Positions 34,673 to 42,852 of a DNA stretch of 64,000 nt are shown here, one piece after another. The stretch comes from Bacteroidota bacterium. GTDB taxonomy: Bacteria > Bacteroidota > Bacteroidia > Chitinophagales > LD1. The position numbers and the translations under genes are program-made. The notes beneath the pieces are model-generated. The model saw nothing but the letters and a program-made list of their open reading frames with translations, ran no database searches and was not told where the DNA came from. The DNA lies in contig JAPLES010000021.1 of the NCBI GenBank assembly GCA_026391075.1, positions 80,865 through 144,864 of the forward strand. Reading direction: 5' to 3'. How positions within the stretch are numbered: the stretch's first letter is position 1; each line of letters starts with the position of its first letter.

Positions 34673-34679
34673 ATGAATT

Positions 34680-36026
34680 TTACAATTCAATTTTCTTCAA
34701 CACCATTCTGAACCTCACCATCTGCAACACGGCCGCTACCGTTAATCCAATTATAAATCCAATCCATATTCCTTTCAATCCAAAACCAAAATTGAAAGCA
34801 AGCAAGTAGCAAGCTGGAATCATAATCAACCAATACGAAACAAAAGCAATTACCGCAGGAAATTTTACATCCTGCATTCCGCGCAATGCACCTGCGGCAG
34901 TAGCTTGTAATCCGTCACTAATTTGAAACACTGCTGCAAAAAATAACATCGAAGAAGCAATGGAAATTACTTCGGCATTGTCTGTATAAAGTTTTGGAAG
35001 AACAGCATGGCAAGCAAAAAAGAAAGCAGCAAAAATTAATTCAATTGCGACCGTCAAAATAAAAGCGGTGTTACCTGCCACGCGAATGCCTTCTTTATCT
35101 TTTGCTCCGTATGCATAGCCAATCATAATAGTTCCCGATGCTGAAATTCCCGTAGCCACCATAAAAGTGATACTCGCCAAACCAATAGAAATCATGTGCG
35201 CTGCTTCGGCAGAAGTGCTTATCCACCCACTCATAATTTGTCCAGCATTAAACGCTGCTACTTCCCAAAAAAACTGCAAGCCCGCAGGAATACCGATAAT
35301 CAAAATAGGTTTCACATAACTCAAACTGGCATCAGCATATTTTATAAACTCTCTACGCAACTCACGCACTTGTTCATCGCGCCAGATGTAAATAAGGATA
35401 GAAGTGGTCATCACCACGCGCGAAATTCCATTCGCAATCGCTGCACCTTCAATACCCATTTGCGGCAAACCGAATCTGCCGTAAATCAAAACCCAGTTCA
35501 GAAAAAAATTAAGAACTAAACCACCAAGGGTAATGAGCATGCCTATTTTTGTTCTGCCCATGCCGTCTAAAAATTGTTTAGCCGCCATGAAAAAGAAAAT
35601 GAAACCCGTAGAGTAATTGACTAAATGCAGAAACTTTCCTCCGAGTACTGTATCAGTTTCGCTGTGTTTAAACACAGCAAGATTACCGGCAATCACCCAA
35701 ATAATTCCTGTGAACAAAACAGTCAGCACAGCCGAAACTACCAAGCTTGAAATGAGCACGCCAATACTTTTATGTCCTTTGCCTTCACCAAATGCTTCAC
35801 TTACTAATGGCGAAACGGCAAACAGAATTCCCATGCCCGCAAGAATCGTCATCCAGTAAATACCATTCGCAAAACCCGAAGCAGCTATATACTCATGACC
35901 CAGCCCGCCAATTTGAACGGTGTCAAAAAAGCCCATCAACACTTGTCCCAACTGCCCTGCAATAATGGGCAGGGCCAGCGTAAGCGCTTCTTTAATTTTC
36001 TGTTTATATATGGCTGATAAAATCAT
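34680..36026 (-). CDS. MATE family efflux transporter
   Basis: 448-residue inner-membrane antiporter with twelve predicted helices in two related halves: LALPIIAGQLGQVLMGFFDT opens the first half, and PILIIGIPAGLQFFWEVAAF opens the second, as expected for MATE (NorM/MatE) proteins. Such proteins export cationic drugs or metabolites using Na+ or H+. Coupling ion and substrate cannot be told from sequence by eye. Single gene, no regulator next to it. Confidence 0.92.
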   Translation of the reverse strand: MILSAIYKQKIKEALTLALPIIAGQLGQVLMGFFDTVQIGGLGHEYIAASGFANGIYWMTILAGMGILFAVSPLVSEAFGEGKGHKSIGVLISSLVVSAVLTVLFTGIIWVIAGNLAVFKHSETDTVLGGKFLHLVNYSTGFIFFFMAAKQFLDGMGRTKIGMLITLGGLVLNFFLNWVLIYGRFGLPQMGIEGAAIANGISRVVMTTSILIYIWRDEQVRELRREFIKYADASLSYVKPILIIGIPAGLQFFWEVAAFNAGQIMSGWISTSAEAAHMISIGLASITFMVATGISASGTIMIGYAYGAKDKEGIRVAGNTAFILTVAIELIFAAFFFACHAVLPKLYTDNAEVISIASSMLFFAAVFQISDGLQATAAGALRGMQDVKFPAVIAFVSYWLIMIPACYLLAFNFGFGLKGIWIGFIIGLTVAAVLQMVRFRMVLKKIEL

Positions 36027-36181
36027 TTTACTTATTTCTCCTTATCTGTATTTCAATTCCGCATTTGTTTCATCCCGTCTGTTTCAGCGGGGCCGAAATC
36101 TGCATTCTGCGTTAAAATAAAAAACCCCACCAGCCGAAGCCAATGGGGAAAAAAAATATCTTCCTCTAATTGATTTGCTGT

Positions 36182-36370
36182 TTACTTCTTGGTTTTTTCC
36201 AACACTACTTTTCCGCGATAGATAAGTTTGTCTTCGCTCCAGTGTGCGCGGTGCAATAAATGCGCTTCGCCTGTAGTTTGGTCAACACCTGTAGTAGGGG
36301 CTTCTGCCTTGTAGTGAGTTCTTCTTTTATCTCTTCTCTGTTTCGAGATTCTATGTTTTGGATTTGGCAT
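36182..36370 (-). CDS. rpmF: 50S ribosomal protein L32
   Basis: 62-residue basic protein, [20 protein letters not shown] onward, a normal L32 with the conserved N-terminal helix. The zinc-binding cysteines of some L32 forms are absent, and [18 protein letters not shown] is the C-terminal part. It lies 41 bp downstream of the YceD gene, the standard yceD-rpmF pair. Confidence 0.95.
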   Translation of the reverse strand: MPNPKHRISKQRRDKRRTHYKAEAPTTGVDQTTGEAHLLHRAHWSEDKLIYRGKVVLEKTKK

Positions 36371-36411
36371 GGTCTGTAATTTTTAATTCTGATTTATTAT
36401 TGATTAATGTC

Positions 36412-36933
36412 TTAGTTCTTTAAGTTCTTCAACGCTTCCCATCTAGGGTCGGCTTCTTCTTTCTTGGTTTCTTCACTCAGAAATTTTAAAACTTCCTTGT
36501 TGCATTGCGGCTCTTCGCCAGGTTTGTCGCAACCTATAAGTTGCATTGGCAAACACAAATTGATGTATTCATAAGCCAGTTGCGAAACATCAATTACCGA
36601 TTCTTCGCGACCTATATATATCACATCCGGTTCATCCTGCATGGCATTCGGGTCTTCGGCATATTTTACATAGCATGTATAATCGCCAAAAATCTCCTTG
36701 TCAAACGGAACGAGACATCTGTCGCATTCCACTTTAACTGCACCGTCAACGAAGAAATTTAAAATAAAGAACGTTTCCTTTTTCTCGAACTCTAACCGCA
36801 AATTTACTTTGCAATCGTGTATCAGACTTTCCTCAAAATGAGCGAAAAACTGTTTGTCAATGTCATAGTTGAATTTGTGAACTCCTAACTTCAACCCCAC
36901 ATAAGCAATTTCAAACTCCCGTAACCCTTTCAC
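36412..36933 (-). CDS. yceD: YceD/DUF177 family protein
   Basis: 173-residue protein linked to 23S rRNA accumulation in other bacteria. The signature VECDRCLVPFDKEI, with its Cys pair, and the later LPMQLIGCDKPGEEPQCN are visible; together they may bind a metal. The acidic C-terminus (LSEETKKEEADPRWEAL) is typical. It pairs with rpmF and has a good promoter 84 nt upstream. Confidence 0.9.
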   Translation of the reverse strand: MKGLREFEIAYVGLKLGVHKFNYDIDKQFFAHFEESLIHDCKVNLRLEFEKKETFFILNFFVDGAVKVECDRCLVPFDKEIFGDYTCYVKYAEDPNAMQDEPDVIYIGREESVIDVSQLAYEYINLCLPMQLIGCDKPGEEPQCNKEVLKFLSEETKKEEADPRWEALKNLKN

Positions 36934-37016
36934 AATTCAATAATTTATGATGATGCTACGACTGATTTGCTACAATTTTTTCAAACAACTTTAATCAGCT
37001 TTCGCGAAAAGGACGG

Positions 37017-37046
37017 CAAATATAGCCGAATCACTCAAAAATCAAA
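37017..37046 (-). promoter_or_regulatory. Promoter of yceD-rpmF (TTTG-N18-TATATTTG)
   Basis: On the minus strand TTTG (37046-37043), 18 nt, TATATTTG (37024-37017), then CCGTCC. Matches the Bacteroidota promoter consensus and the downstream sequence of the rpmH promoter. Confidence 0.75.
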
Positions 37047-37112
37047 ACCGTTTACACAGCTCGTTTTTGAGTTGCGGAGCGGAGGTTTAACTTGCAAGCC
37101 ATTATTGAAATC

Positions 37113-37601
37113 ATGAAGAAGCAATTTGTTACTTATTATAACTCGCCTTTGGGCATTATGGAAATAAAAGGCGGTGATGCTTTTATTTGCGAAGTGAATT
37201 TTGTGCAGGAGGAGTATGAATCATCGGCAGATTTGCCCGAAAATATTCTTGAATGCAAGAAAGAACTCGAAGAATATTTTGCCGGCAAACGAAAAACGTT
37301 CTCGGTAAAAATAAAAGTTGAAGGAACGGTATTTCAAAAAAAGGTTTGGAAACAATTGCTCAAAATAAAATTTGGCGATACCACTTCTTACCTTAGTGTA
37401 TCCAAAGATTTAGGAGATGTAAAAGCAATAAGAGCGGTAGGCACTGCCAATGGAAAAAATCCGATTGCCATTATTATTCCTTGCCATCGGGTAATTGGTT
37501 CCGATGGAAAACTAACAGGTTATGCAGGCGGTTTGTGGCGCAAACAATGGCTGCTGGAGCACGAAGGAAACATCTCGGGTAATAATCCAACACTGTTTTA
37601 A
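37113..37601 (+). CDS. ogt: Methylated-DNA--protein-cysteine methyltransferase
   Basis: 162-residue suicide repair protein that takes the methyl group from O6-methylguanine. ATG 37113 (MKKQFVTYYNSPLGIMEI) is preferred to the TTG at 37092. The active Cys124 lies in IIPCHRVIGSDG; the DNA-binding helix region VRAVGTANGKNPI and the ending GYAGGLWRKQWLLEHE are typical. No Ada regulatory domain is present. Confidence 0.95.
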   Translation: MKKQFVTYYNSPLGIMEIKGGDAFICEVNFVQEEYESSADLPENILECKKELEEYFAGKRKTFSVKIKVEGTVFQKKVWKQLLKIKFGDTTSYLSVSKDLGDVKAIRAVGTANGKNPIAIIIPCHRVIGSDGKLTGYAGGLWRKQWLLEHEGNISGNNPTLF

Positions 37602-37613
37602 AATTGAGGAAAT

Positions 37614-37648
37614 AAAAAAACCGTTTCCGAAAAATCGGAAACGGCTTA
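37614..37648 (-). terminator. Terminator between ogt and the phasin-like gene
   Basis: Seven A, then CCGTTTCCGA, loop AAAA, TCGGAAACGG. The A run becomes a T tract for the minus-strand gene ending at 37670; the stem may also stop ogt transcripts. Confidence 0.8.
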
Positions 37649-37669
37649 TATATAGATGTTCTAAGCAAA

Positions 37670-38086
37670 TTACGCTGTAGGAGCAGAATGAGTAGTAGGC
37701 GCTACGTGTTTTGCCGCAGGTCTTACTCTCTTCTTAGCTTTTTTTTTAGCAGCTGGCTTTGCAGCAGCTTTAGGAGCTGAAGCGCCTTTCACCTTTAACT
37801 GACCTTCGAGTTTTTCAATTCTCTTTTGAAGTTTAGATACTTCAGAAGCACCCAGTTTCACAAATTTGTGAACGGCTTCGTTGTATTTAGCTTCAATTTC
37901 AGGTCTGCGGGCTTCTACTTTCTTAATCGCATCGCCTACTAGTTTCTTGCCGTCAGCTTCGCTAACTTTGCCTTTCTTTACTAATTCGTTTACGCCTTTT
38001 TGAACTACTTCAGCTGTGTGTGCTGCAAGTCCTACTCCTGAGTAGAAATATTTCTTCAGGTTTTCTTGGAGATTGTTGGTTGCCAT
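37670..38086 (-). CDS. Phasin-like protein with Lys/Ala-rich tail
   Basis: 138 residues from ATG 38086 (MATNNLQENLKKYFYSGVGL). Residues 1-95 are a helical domain like the COG3937-type phasin-like proteins (VVQKGVNELVKKGKVSEADG, KLQKRIEKLEGQLK). Residues 96-130 are an Ala/Lys/Pro tract (AAAKPAAKKKAKKRVRPAAK), histone H1-like, which could bind DNA or RNA. No polyhydroxyalkanoate synthase is in this window, so a granule role is not supported here; a nucleoid-binding or stress role is equally possible. The 21-codon upstream extension is probably untranslated. Confidence 0.72.
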   Translation of the reverse strand: MATNNLQENLKKYFYSGVGLAAHTAEVVQKGVNELVKKGKVSEADGKKLVGDAIKKVEARRPEIEAKYNEAVHKFVKLGASEVSKLQKRIEKLEGQLKVKGASAPKAAAKPAAKKKAKKRVRPAAKHVAPTTHSAPTA

Positions 38087-38365
38087 TGTAATGGTTTTTT
38101 TGTTTAAGTTAATAATGGTTGCGTTGTAAACAGATTCAATGCCATTCATTTTTTTCCTTCAAAAAATAATTTGAATTGAAACGAAACGCCATCAAATTTA
38201 TTTTGATGATGCAAATAAAACCCAATGCCAGCAAGGGTTTGCATGACTAAAGTCATTGCACAAAATAATTTTTATCAAACTTTTTCAAGCAAATGACGAA
38301 GCGCAATTGTGGCAGAACGAATTGTCAGATGCAAGATTATTTGGCAGGAAAAGAAGCGCGTCATC

Positions 38366-38402
38366 CTGAGTTTGTCGAAGGATAAGGCGTAGACAAGCTC
38401 AG
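38366..38402. repeat. REP-like inverted repeat in the 38.1-38.5 kb gap
   Basis: CTGAGTTTGTC ... GACAAGCTCAG, 11-bp arms with one G-U pair around a 15-nt centre, inside TCATCCTGAGTTTGTCGAAG. It sits in a 437-bp gap between two divergent genes that otherwise shows no gene or promoter I can support, apart from a weak TACATTCG near 38497. Confidence 0.6.
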
Positions 38403-38523
38403 CGTCATAAAGCTTTTTGTGCGGCTAACTTAAGGCTTCGCGTAACTCACAACCAAAATATTGTCGCTTACACATTTTCGGCACGGCACTAAATTTTACA
38501 TTCGTATTCCTAAACCTTAACCC

Positions 38524-39225
38524 ATGCTTAAGCCACTAGAATACCTTTACATTGTTATTGCCGCTATTGAAATTTTTGCTGAAATTACCGGTAACGAAAT
38601 GGTTCGGTTTATTTCGAAACCATTGCTGATGGTAGCGTTGATTGCTTTTTATGTGCAATCAATAAACGGTAACTGGAGTAAGTTGCACAAGTTAATGGTA
38701 GCGGCATTTTTCTTTTCGTGGATTGGAGATGTGGCACTGATGTTTGTGTTTAAGAACGAGAACTTCTTCTTAGTTGGTTTGGTAGGATTCCTTATCACAC
38801 ATATTCTTTACGCTGTTTCATTTGCCGATGTAACCAATAAGAAAGCCGAAGCACTTCTTCCAAAAAAGTTTTGGGTAATTATTCCGTTGGTCATATATAT
38901 GATAGCGTTGCTTTCCATGTTGGTTCCCGGAATCACGGGCAATGAGAAGACACAACCGTTTTTAATTCCGGTGCTTGTGTATTCAACTGCTATTGCGACC
39001 ATGACTATGTTTTCAATTAACCGTTACAAGCGCGTGAACGATGCTTCTTTTGCTTTGGTTTTTGGTGGGGCACTGTTGTTTATGTTTTCCGATTCCATTA
39101 TTGCGACAAATAAATTTCTGCATCCGTTTGAAACGGCAAGCATCTTCATTATGGTTCTGTACACAGCCGGGCAATATTTTATTGCCAAAGGAATGTTAGC
39201 GCAATCTCCATCACCCAAAAATTAA
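38524..39225 (+). CDS. Lysoplasmalogenase-like membrane protein (YhhN family)
   Basis: 233-residue protein with about eight transmembrane helices. It matches the YhhN/TMEM86 family: KPLLMVALIAFYVQSINGNW, FFSWIGDVALMF (conserved GD), LVGFLITHILYAVSF and GGALLFMFSDSIIATNKF (conserved SD). TMEM86 members hydrolyse lysoplasmalogen vinyl ethers; whether this bacterial one does is inference. It is 1 bp upstream of an alpha/beta hydrolase gene, and lipid enzymes follow at 41.4 kb. Confidence 0.85.
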   Translation: MLKPLEYLYIVIAAIEIFAEITGNEMVRFISKPLLMVALIAFYVQSINGNWSKLHKLMVAAFFFSWIGDVALMFVFKNENFFLVGLVGFLITHILYAVSFADVTNKKAEALLPKKFWVIIPLVIYMIALLSMLVPGITGNEKTQPFLIPVLVYSTAIATMTMFSINRYKRVNDASFALVFGGALLFMFSDSIIATNKFLHPFETASIFIMVLYTAGQYFIAKGMLAQSPSPKN

Positions 39226-39226
39226 A

Positions 39227-40198
39227 ATGAATACTATGTATAAGAGTAACGGAAAAATGTTCCCGACACTGCATGAGTATTTCAATCATGTGGCCGATTC
39301 GGTTGGTACGCCAAGAGTGCATCAGCATTTTGAGTCAGATTCAGTTTTGTCTGATGGACTGAAACTGCACTTAGATGTATTGGAGTATTCGGCTGATGCG
39401 CCTACGATTGTTTTTATTCCAGGCACTGCCATTTATGCCATGTGCTATGCTGAATTGCTTTATGCATTGGGTCAGCAGGGTTTTAATGTGGTTGGTTTTG
39501 ACCCGCGTGGTCACGGTAGAAGTGAAGGCACACGAGGTGATTATACTATTCCTGAATTAATGACGGATACTCAAAATGTAATTACTTACGCCATTGAACG
39601 CTTCAATGACAAAGTGAGTGTTATGGGAAGTTCGCAAGGAGGTATTGTGGCGTTTTATTTGGCAGCAAAAGATAAGCGAATTGATTCTGTTATTTGTCAG
39701 TGCCTTGCTGATATGTCAATGCCGGAAACTGAAACACTGGCTCGCTTTCCTTGGCTTATAAAATCTTTTAAGGCTGTTGCTTCTCGTGTAGGTAACTTAA
39801 TTCCGAATATACAAATGCCCATTGAATCATACATTGATCTAAGTGAAATTCCTCTTCGGCATTTCGGTAGCATCCGAAAATTTATTCAGCAAGACCCGTT
39901 GAGTTTGCAAACGGTTTCCATGCGCGCGCTTAAGTCACTGGCATTTGAAGAGTTGTCAAAACCTATTGAAGAAATAAAAGTTCCTGTTTTGATTTTATTG
40001 GGAACTGATGACTCTATTTTTACGGGTCCATACACACGGAGTATATATGATCGCATTCAGAGCGATAAAAAATTAGTTATGTATCATGGTAAAAGCCACG
40101 GCTTATTGATGGAAGCCTTAGACGAAGTTGTTCCTGAAATTACCTTGTGGATGGAAAACGTTTACGGAATGAGTTACCGCCATAAACTTCGCGCTTAA
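39227..40198 (+). CDS. Alpha/beta hydrolase (lysophospholipase-like)
   Basis: 323 residues without signal peptide. The nucleophile elbow is MGSSQGGIVAF (Ser about 134), the acid LLGTDDSIFTG, and the His KSHGLLMEAL: a complete triad. The oxyanion strand is VFIPGTAIYAMCY, and GFDPRGHGRSEGTRGDYTIPE is typical of lysophospholipase/monoglyceride-lipase-like enzymes. It is close-coupled to the lysoplasmalogenase-like gene, consistent with lipid turnover, but the substrate is unknown. Confidence 0.88.
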   Translation: MNTMYKSNGKMFPTLHEYFNHVADSVGTPRVHQHFESDSVLSDGLKLHLDVLEYSADAPTIVFIPGTAIYAMCYAELLYALGQQGFNVVGFDPRGHGRSEGTRGDYTIPELMTDTQNVITYAIERFNDKVSVMGSSQGGIVAFYLAAKDKRIDSVICQCLADMSMPETETLARFPWLIKSFKAVASRVGNLIPNIQMPIESYIDLSEIPLRHFGSIRKFIQQDPLSLQTVSMRALKSLAFEELSKPIEEIKVPVLILLGTDDSIFTGPYTRSIYDRIQSDKKLVMYHGKSHGLLMEALDEVVPEITLWMENVYGMSYRHKLRA

Positions 40199-40281
40199 TA
40201 AAACTGCAAACCTTTGTTGACTTGTGTTAATGCTACAAGGCTTTCGCCTTTGCCTTTGCTTCTTCTTCCTATAATTGCATT

Positions 40282-41340
40282 ATGATTCTGAATTTCTTCG
40301 ACCTCAAAATTTACAACAATCCCATTTACGATTGGTTGTTTTCGCTTGGTATCATCATCGTTTCCGTAGTTGCTGCAAGAGTTATTTATTGGCTCATTAG
40401 CAAAGTTCTCCGCCAATACTCTAAGCACACCAACACAGAACTTGACGATTTAATTATCAAGCGAATTGACACTCCCATTGCACTCGGGATTGTGCTGATT
40501 GGAATGCGTTACGCCTTAAAACTTCTCGAATTTCCGCACCTGATAAATAGTTATGTGCATCGTGGATTTGTGTTGATGGCAACACTTACATTCACTTGGT
40601 TGCTTACACGTATTGTTCGAGCTCTGATTGAATTTTATTTCCGTCAGCACACGCCAACGGAAGACAACAAAACAGGTCAGCAGGTAATGCTTGTTGCCAA
40701 ACGCGCTTCAGTTATTTTGTTGTGGTCAATAGGTGCGGTGTTAGGTTTAAATAATGCAGGCTTTGATGTGGGCGCGTTGATTGCCGGTTTAGGAATAGGA
40801 GGATTAGCACTTGCACTTGCCGCACAGGACACGGTAAAAAATATTATCGGTGGCTTGATAATTTTTCTTGACAAACCGTTTTATGTAGGCGATATAATCA
40901 AAGTAAAAGAAACAGAAGGTACGGTGGTGTATACAGGTATTCGCAGTACCCGTATACGCACCGGAGCGGGAAGATTAATCACCATTCCTAACGCGCACTT
41001 TACCGATAATGCGATTGAAAACATTACACTTGAGCCGTCAAAAAGAATTGTCACTTATCTTTCGTTGCTTTACGAAACCCCAACAGAAAAAATTGATGAA
41101 GCCATTTCTATTCTGAAAGATATTGTGTTGCAATCGCCCGATGTAAATCATTACGACTGCATCATCTTTCTTGAAAAATTTTCTGCTTCATCGGTGGACA
41201 TCAACTTCACTTATTTTATAAAGAAGGGAAGCGATATACATACTACGCAAACTGATGTGAACAAAGAAGTCCTTCGTAAATTTAAGCAAGTGGGAATTGA
41301 ATTCGCTTATCCTGCACAAGTGGTTATTGAAAGAAAATAA
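40282..41340 (+). CDS. MscS family mechanosensitive channel
   Basis: 352-residue small-conductance channel. It has four predicted helices at the N-terminus and a pore helix GALIAGLGIGGLALALAAQD, followed by the beta domain FLDKPFYVGDIIKVKETEGT and TIPNAHFTDNAIENI, then a C-terminal alpha/beta domain. It should release osmolytes under hypo-osmotic stress. A TATAATTG element sits 5 nt before the ATG. Confidence 0.93.
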   Translation: MILNFFDLKIYNNPIYDWLFSLGIIIVSVVAARVIYWLISKVLRQYSKHTNTELDDLIIKRIDTPIALGIVLIGMRYALKLLEFPHLINSYVHRGFVLMATLTFTWLLTRIVRALIEFYFRQHTPTEDNKTGQQVMLVAKRASVILLWSIGAVLGLNNAGFDVGALIAGLGIGGLALALAAQDTVKNIIGGLIIFLDKPFYVGDIIKVKETEGTVVYTGIRSTRIRTGAGRLITIPNAHFTDNAIENITLEPSKRIVTYLSLLYETPTEKIDEAISILKDIVLQSPDVNHYDCIIFLEKFSASSVDINFTYFIKKGSDIHTTQTDVNKEVLRKFKQVGIEFAYPAQVVIERK

Positions 41341-41389
41341 AACAAGTTTTCTCTTCGACTTCGGACTTCCGTCTTCTAACTTCTAATTT

Positions 41390-41397
41390 TATCTTCG
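41390..41397 (+). promoter_or_regulatory. Possible -7 element of the desaturase gene
   Basis: TATCTTCG followed by CGCCCT and the ATG at 41404, so any transcript would have a very short leader. One mismatch to TAnnTTTG and no good -33; it lies at the end of a CTTCGGACTTCCGTCTTC stutter repeat (41354-41385). Confidence 0.35.
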
Positions 41398-41403
41398 CGC
41401 CCT

Positions 41404-42387
41404 ATGCCAGTAAATTTTCATCAAGCAGAATTTGACCAGCCGCATCCAGAGCGTACACGCGCCATTTTAAAAGCGCATCCAGAAGTACGTAAACTGATGG
41501 GTAAGAATCCTTACACAGCACTTATACTTTTGTTTGTGCTTACGCTTCAAACTTCCATTGCTTTTGGCATGGGCAAACTCGGTTTCAATTATTGGTGGCT
41601 AAGTTTAATTGTGGCTTACTGCGTTGGTGCTTTTGCCAATCACTGCGGTTATGTAATTATTCACGATGCTACACACAACCTTGTTTTCACCAGCAAAACG
41701 TGGAACCGTATGGTCGCTATATTTGCAGACCTGCCGAATTTGGTTCCGGGTGCTATAGGCTTCAATACGTATCATTTAAAACATCACGCGCATCAGGGCG
41801 ATTATGAATTTGATGCTGACATTGCCAGCGATTGGGAAGCAAAATTCATAGGTAACAAATGGTATGGCAAAGCATTTTGGTTGTTGTTCTTTCCTGTGTT
41901 TCAGGTTACGCGACCACCGCGATTAAAAGCCATTAAGCTTTTTAACGGCTGGACATTCCTCAATTTATTTTTTGCCATTGCATACGACTCGGCCATTATT
42001 TATTTCTGTGGATGGGCGGGTTTGGTCTATCTGGTTTTCTCTTTTTTCTTTTCTATTGGTTTGCATCCTTGCGGGGCACGCTGGATTCAGGAACATTACA
42101 CCTACGATATTGAACAAGAAACGGCAAGTTACTACGGACCTGTAAATATTTTATCGCTCAACGTGGGCTACCATAACGAGCATCACGATTTTCCTTCTAT
42201 ACCCTGGAACAATCTGCCGAAGCTAACTGCCATGGCTCCCGAATTTTACAACAATTTAAAATCGCATAATAGCTATGGAAAGTTGTTGTTCACTTTTTTA
42301 TTTGATGAACGCTACAGTTTATTCTCGCGCGTAGAAAGAATAAAAGATGGCAAAGTGAGTTATGAAAGAGCGCAAAAAGCGGCATGA
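41404..42387 (+). CDS. DEGS1-like fatty acid / sphingolipid desaturase
   Basis: 327-residue membrane di-iron desaturase. The three His boxes are HDATH (87-91), HLKHH (124-128) and HNEHH (257-261). Outside these the protein follows eukaryotic sphingolipid delta-4 desaturase (DEGS1) closely: an N-terminal DQPHPERTRAILKAHPE, a GLHPCGARWIQEHY segment, and SYYGPVNILSLNVGYHNEHH, with the ending YNNLKSHNSYGKLL also shared. This suggests a substrate such as dihydroceramide rather than a free or phospholipid acyl chain; Bacteroidota do make sphingolipids. Single gene after mscS, next to lipid-handling genes. Confidence 0.88.
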   Translation: MPVNFHQAEFDQPHPERTRAILKAHPEVRKLMGKNPYTALILLFVLTLQTSIAFGMGKLGFNYWWLSLIVAYCVGAFANHCGYVIIHDATHNLVFTSKTWNRMVAIFADLPNLVPGAIGFNTYHLKHHAHQGDYEFDADIASDWEAKFIGNKWYGKAFWLLFFPVFQVTRPPRLKAIKLFNGWTFLNLFFAIAYDSAIIYFCGWAGLVYLVFSFFFSIGLHPCGARWIQEHYTYDIEQETASYYGPVNILSLNVGYHNEHHDFPSIPWNNLPKLTAMAPEFYNNLKSHNSYGKLLFTFLFDERYSLFSRVERIKDGKVSYERAQKAA

Positions 42388-42423
42388 GGAATTACTATTT
42401 TTAAAATTACTAATTACTAATTG

Positions 42424-42768
42424 ATGAAAAATTATTTCCAAGTTACTTTAGTGGCTCTCTTGTTTGCAGCTCCTGTATTTTCTCACGCGGGCGTAGGCGG
42501 TTACGCTACTATGCGCGTTTTTGACTGTAACAAAGCAGTGGGCATGGGCACAGGTTACATTTCTGCAAAAATTTTTATCATTTATGAAGATGGCAACACC
42601 GAAGAACTTCCGCTTTTGCCATACAGCGATAAAAATGAATTAGATAATTTGAAAAAAGTGAACCAAACCATCAATGGTATGAAAGCCAAAGGGTATTTTC
42701 TTATTACTCAATATACCTGTGGCGAGCAGGGAAATCTGGTAAGTGATTATACTTTTTTGAAGCAGTAA
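42424..42768 (+). CDS. Small exported protein of unknown function
   Basis: 114 residues from ATG 42424. A signal peptide (MKNYFQVTLVALLFAAPVFSHA) is followed by a compact domain with two Cys (VFDCNKAVG and QYTCGEQG) that may pair. Text such as GYISAKIFIIYEDGNTEELP suggests a small beta-rich fold. Family not recognised. It ends in a strong terminator. The preceding 37 bp are an ATTACTAATTACTAATT stutter, so no promoter can be named. Confidence 0.7.
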   Translation: MKNYFQVTLVALLFAAPVFSHAGVGGYATMRVFDCNKAVGMGTGYISAKIFIIYEDGNTEELPLLPYSDKNELDNLKKVNQTINGMKAKGYFLITQYTCGEQGNLVSDYTFLKQ

Positions 42769-42782
42769 TACAAGGAGATCAT

Positions 42783-42813
42783 AAAAAAGGCGCGAATCAA
42801 TCGCGCCTTTTTT
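42783..42813. terminator. Terminator with the same stem as after rho
   Basis: AAAAAAGGCGCGA, loop ATCAA, TCGCGCCTTTTTT. The 13-bp stem is identical to that at 5857-5887. A TCTAATATCTCAAGTCTATTG stutter follows it (42830-42855). Confidence 0.88.
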
Positions 42814-42852
42814 GTTTGTATTATCTATCGTCTAATATCTCAAGTCTATTGT

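Noticed and set aside
34509..34679. SAM riboswitch before metK
   Set aside because: The gap contains only an A/C-rich inverted stutter repeat; no conserved SAM-binding core seen.
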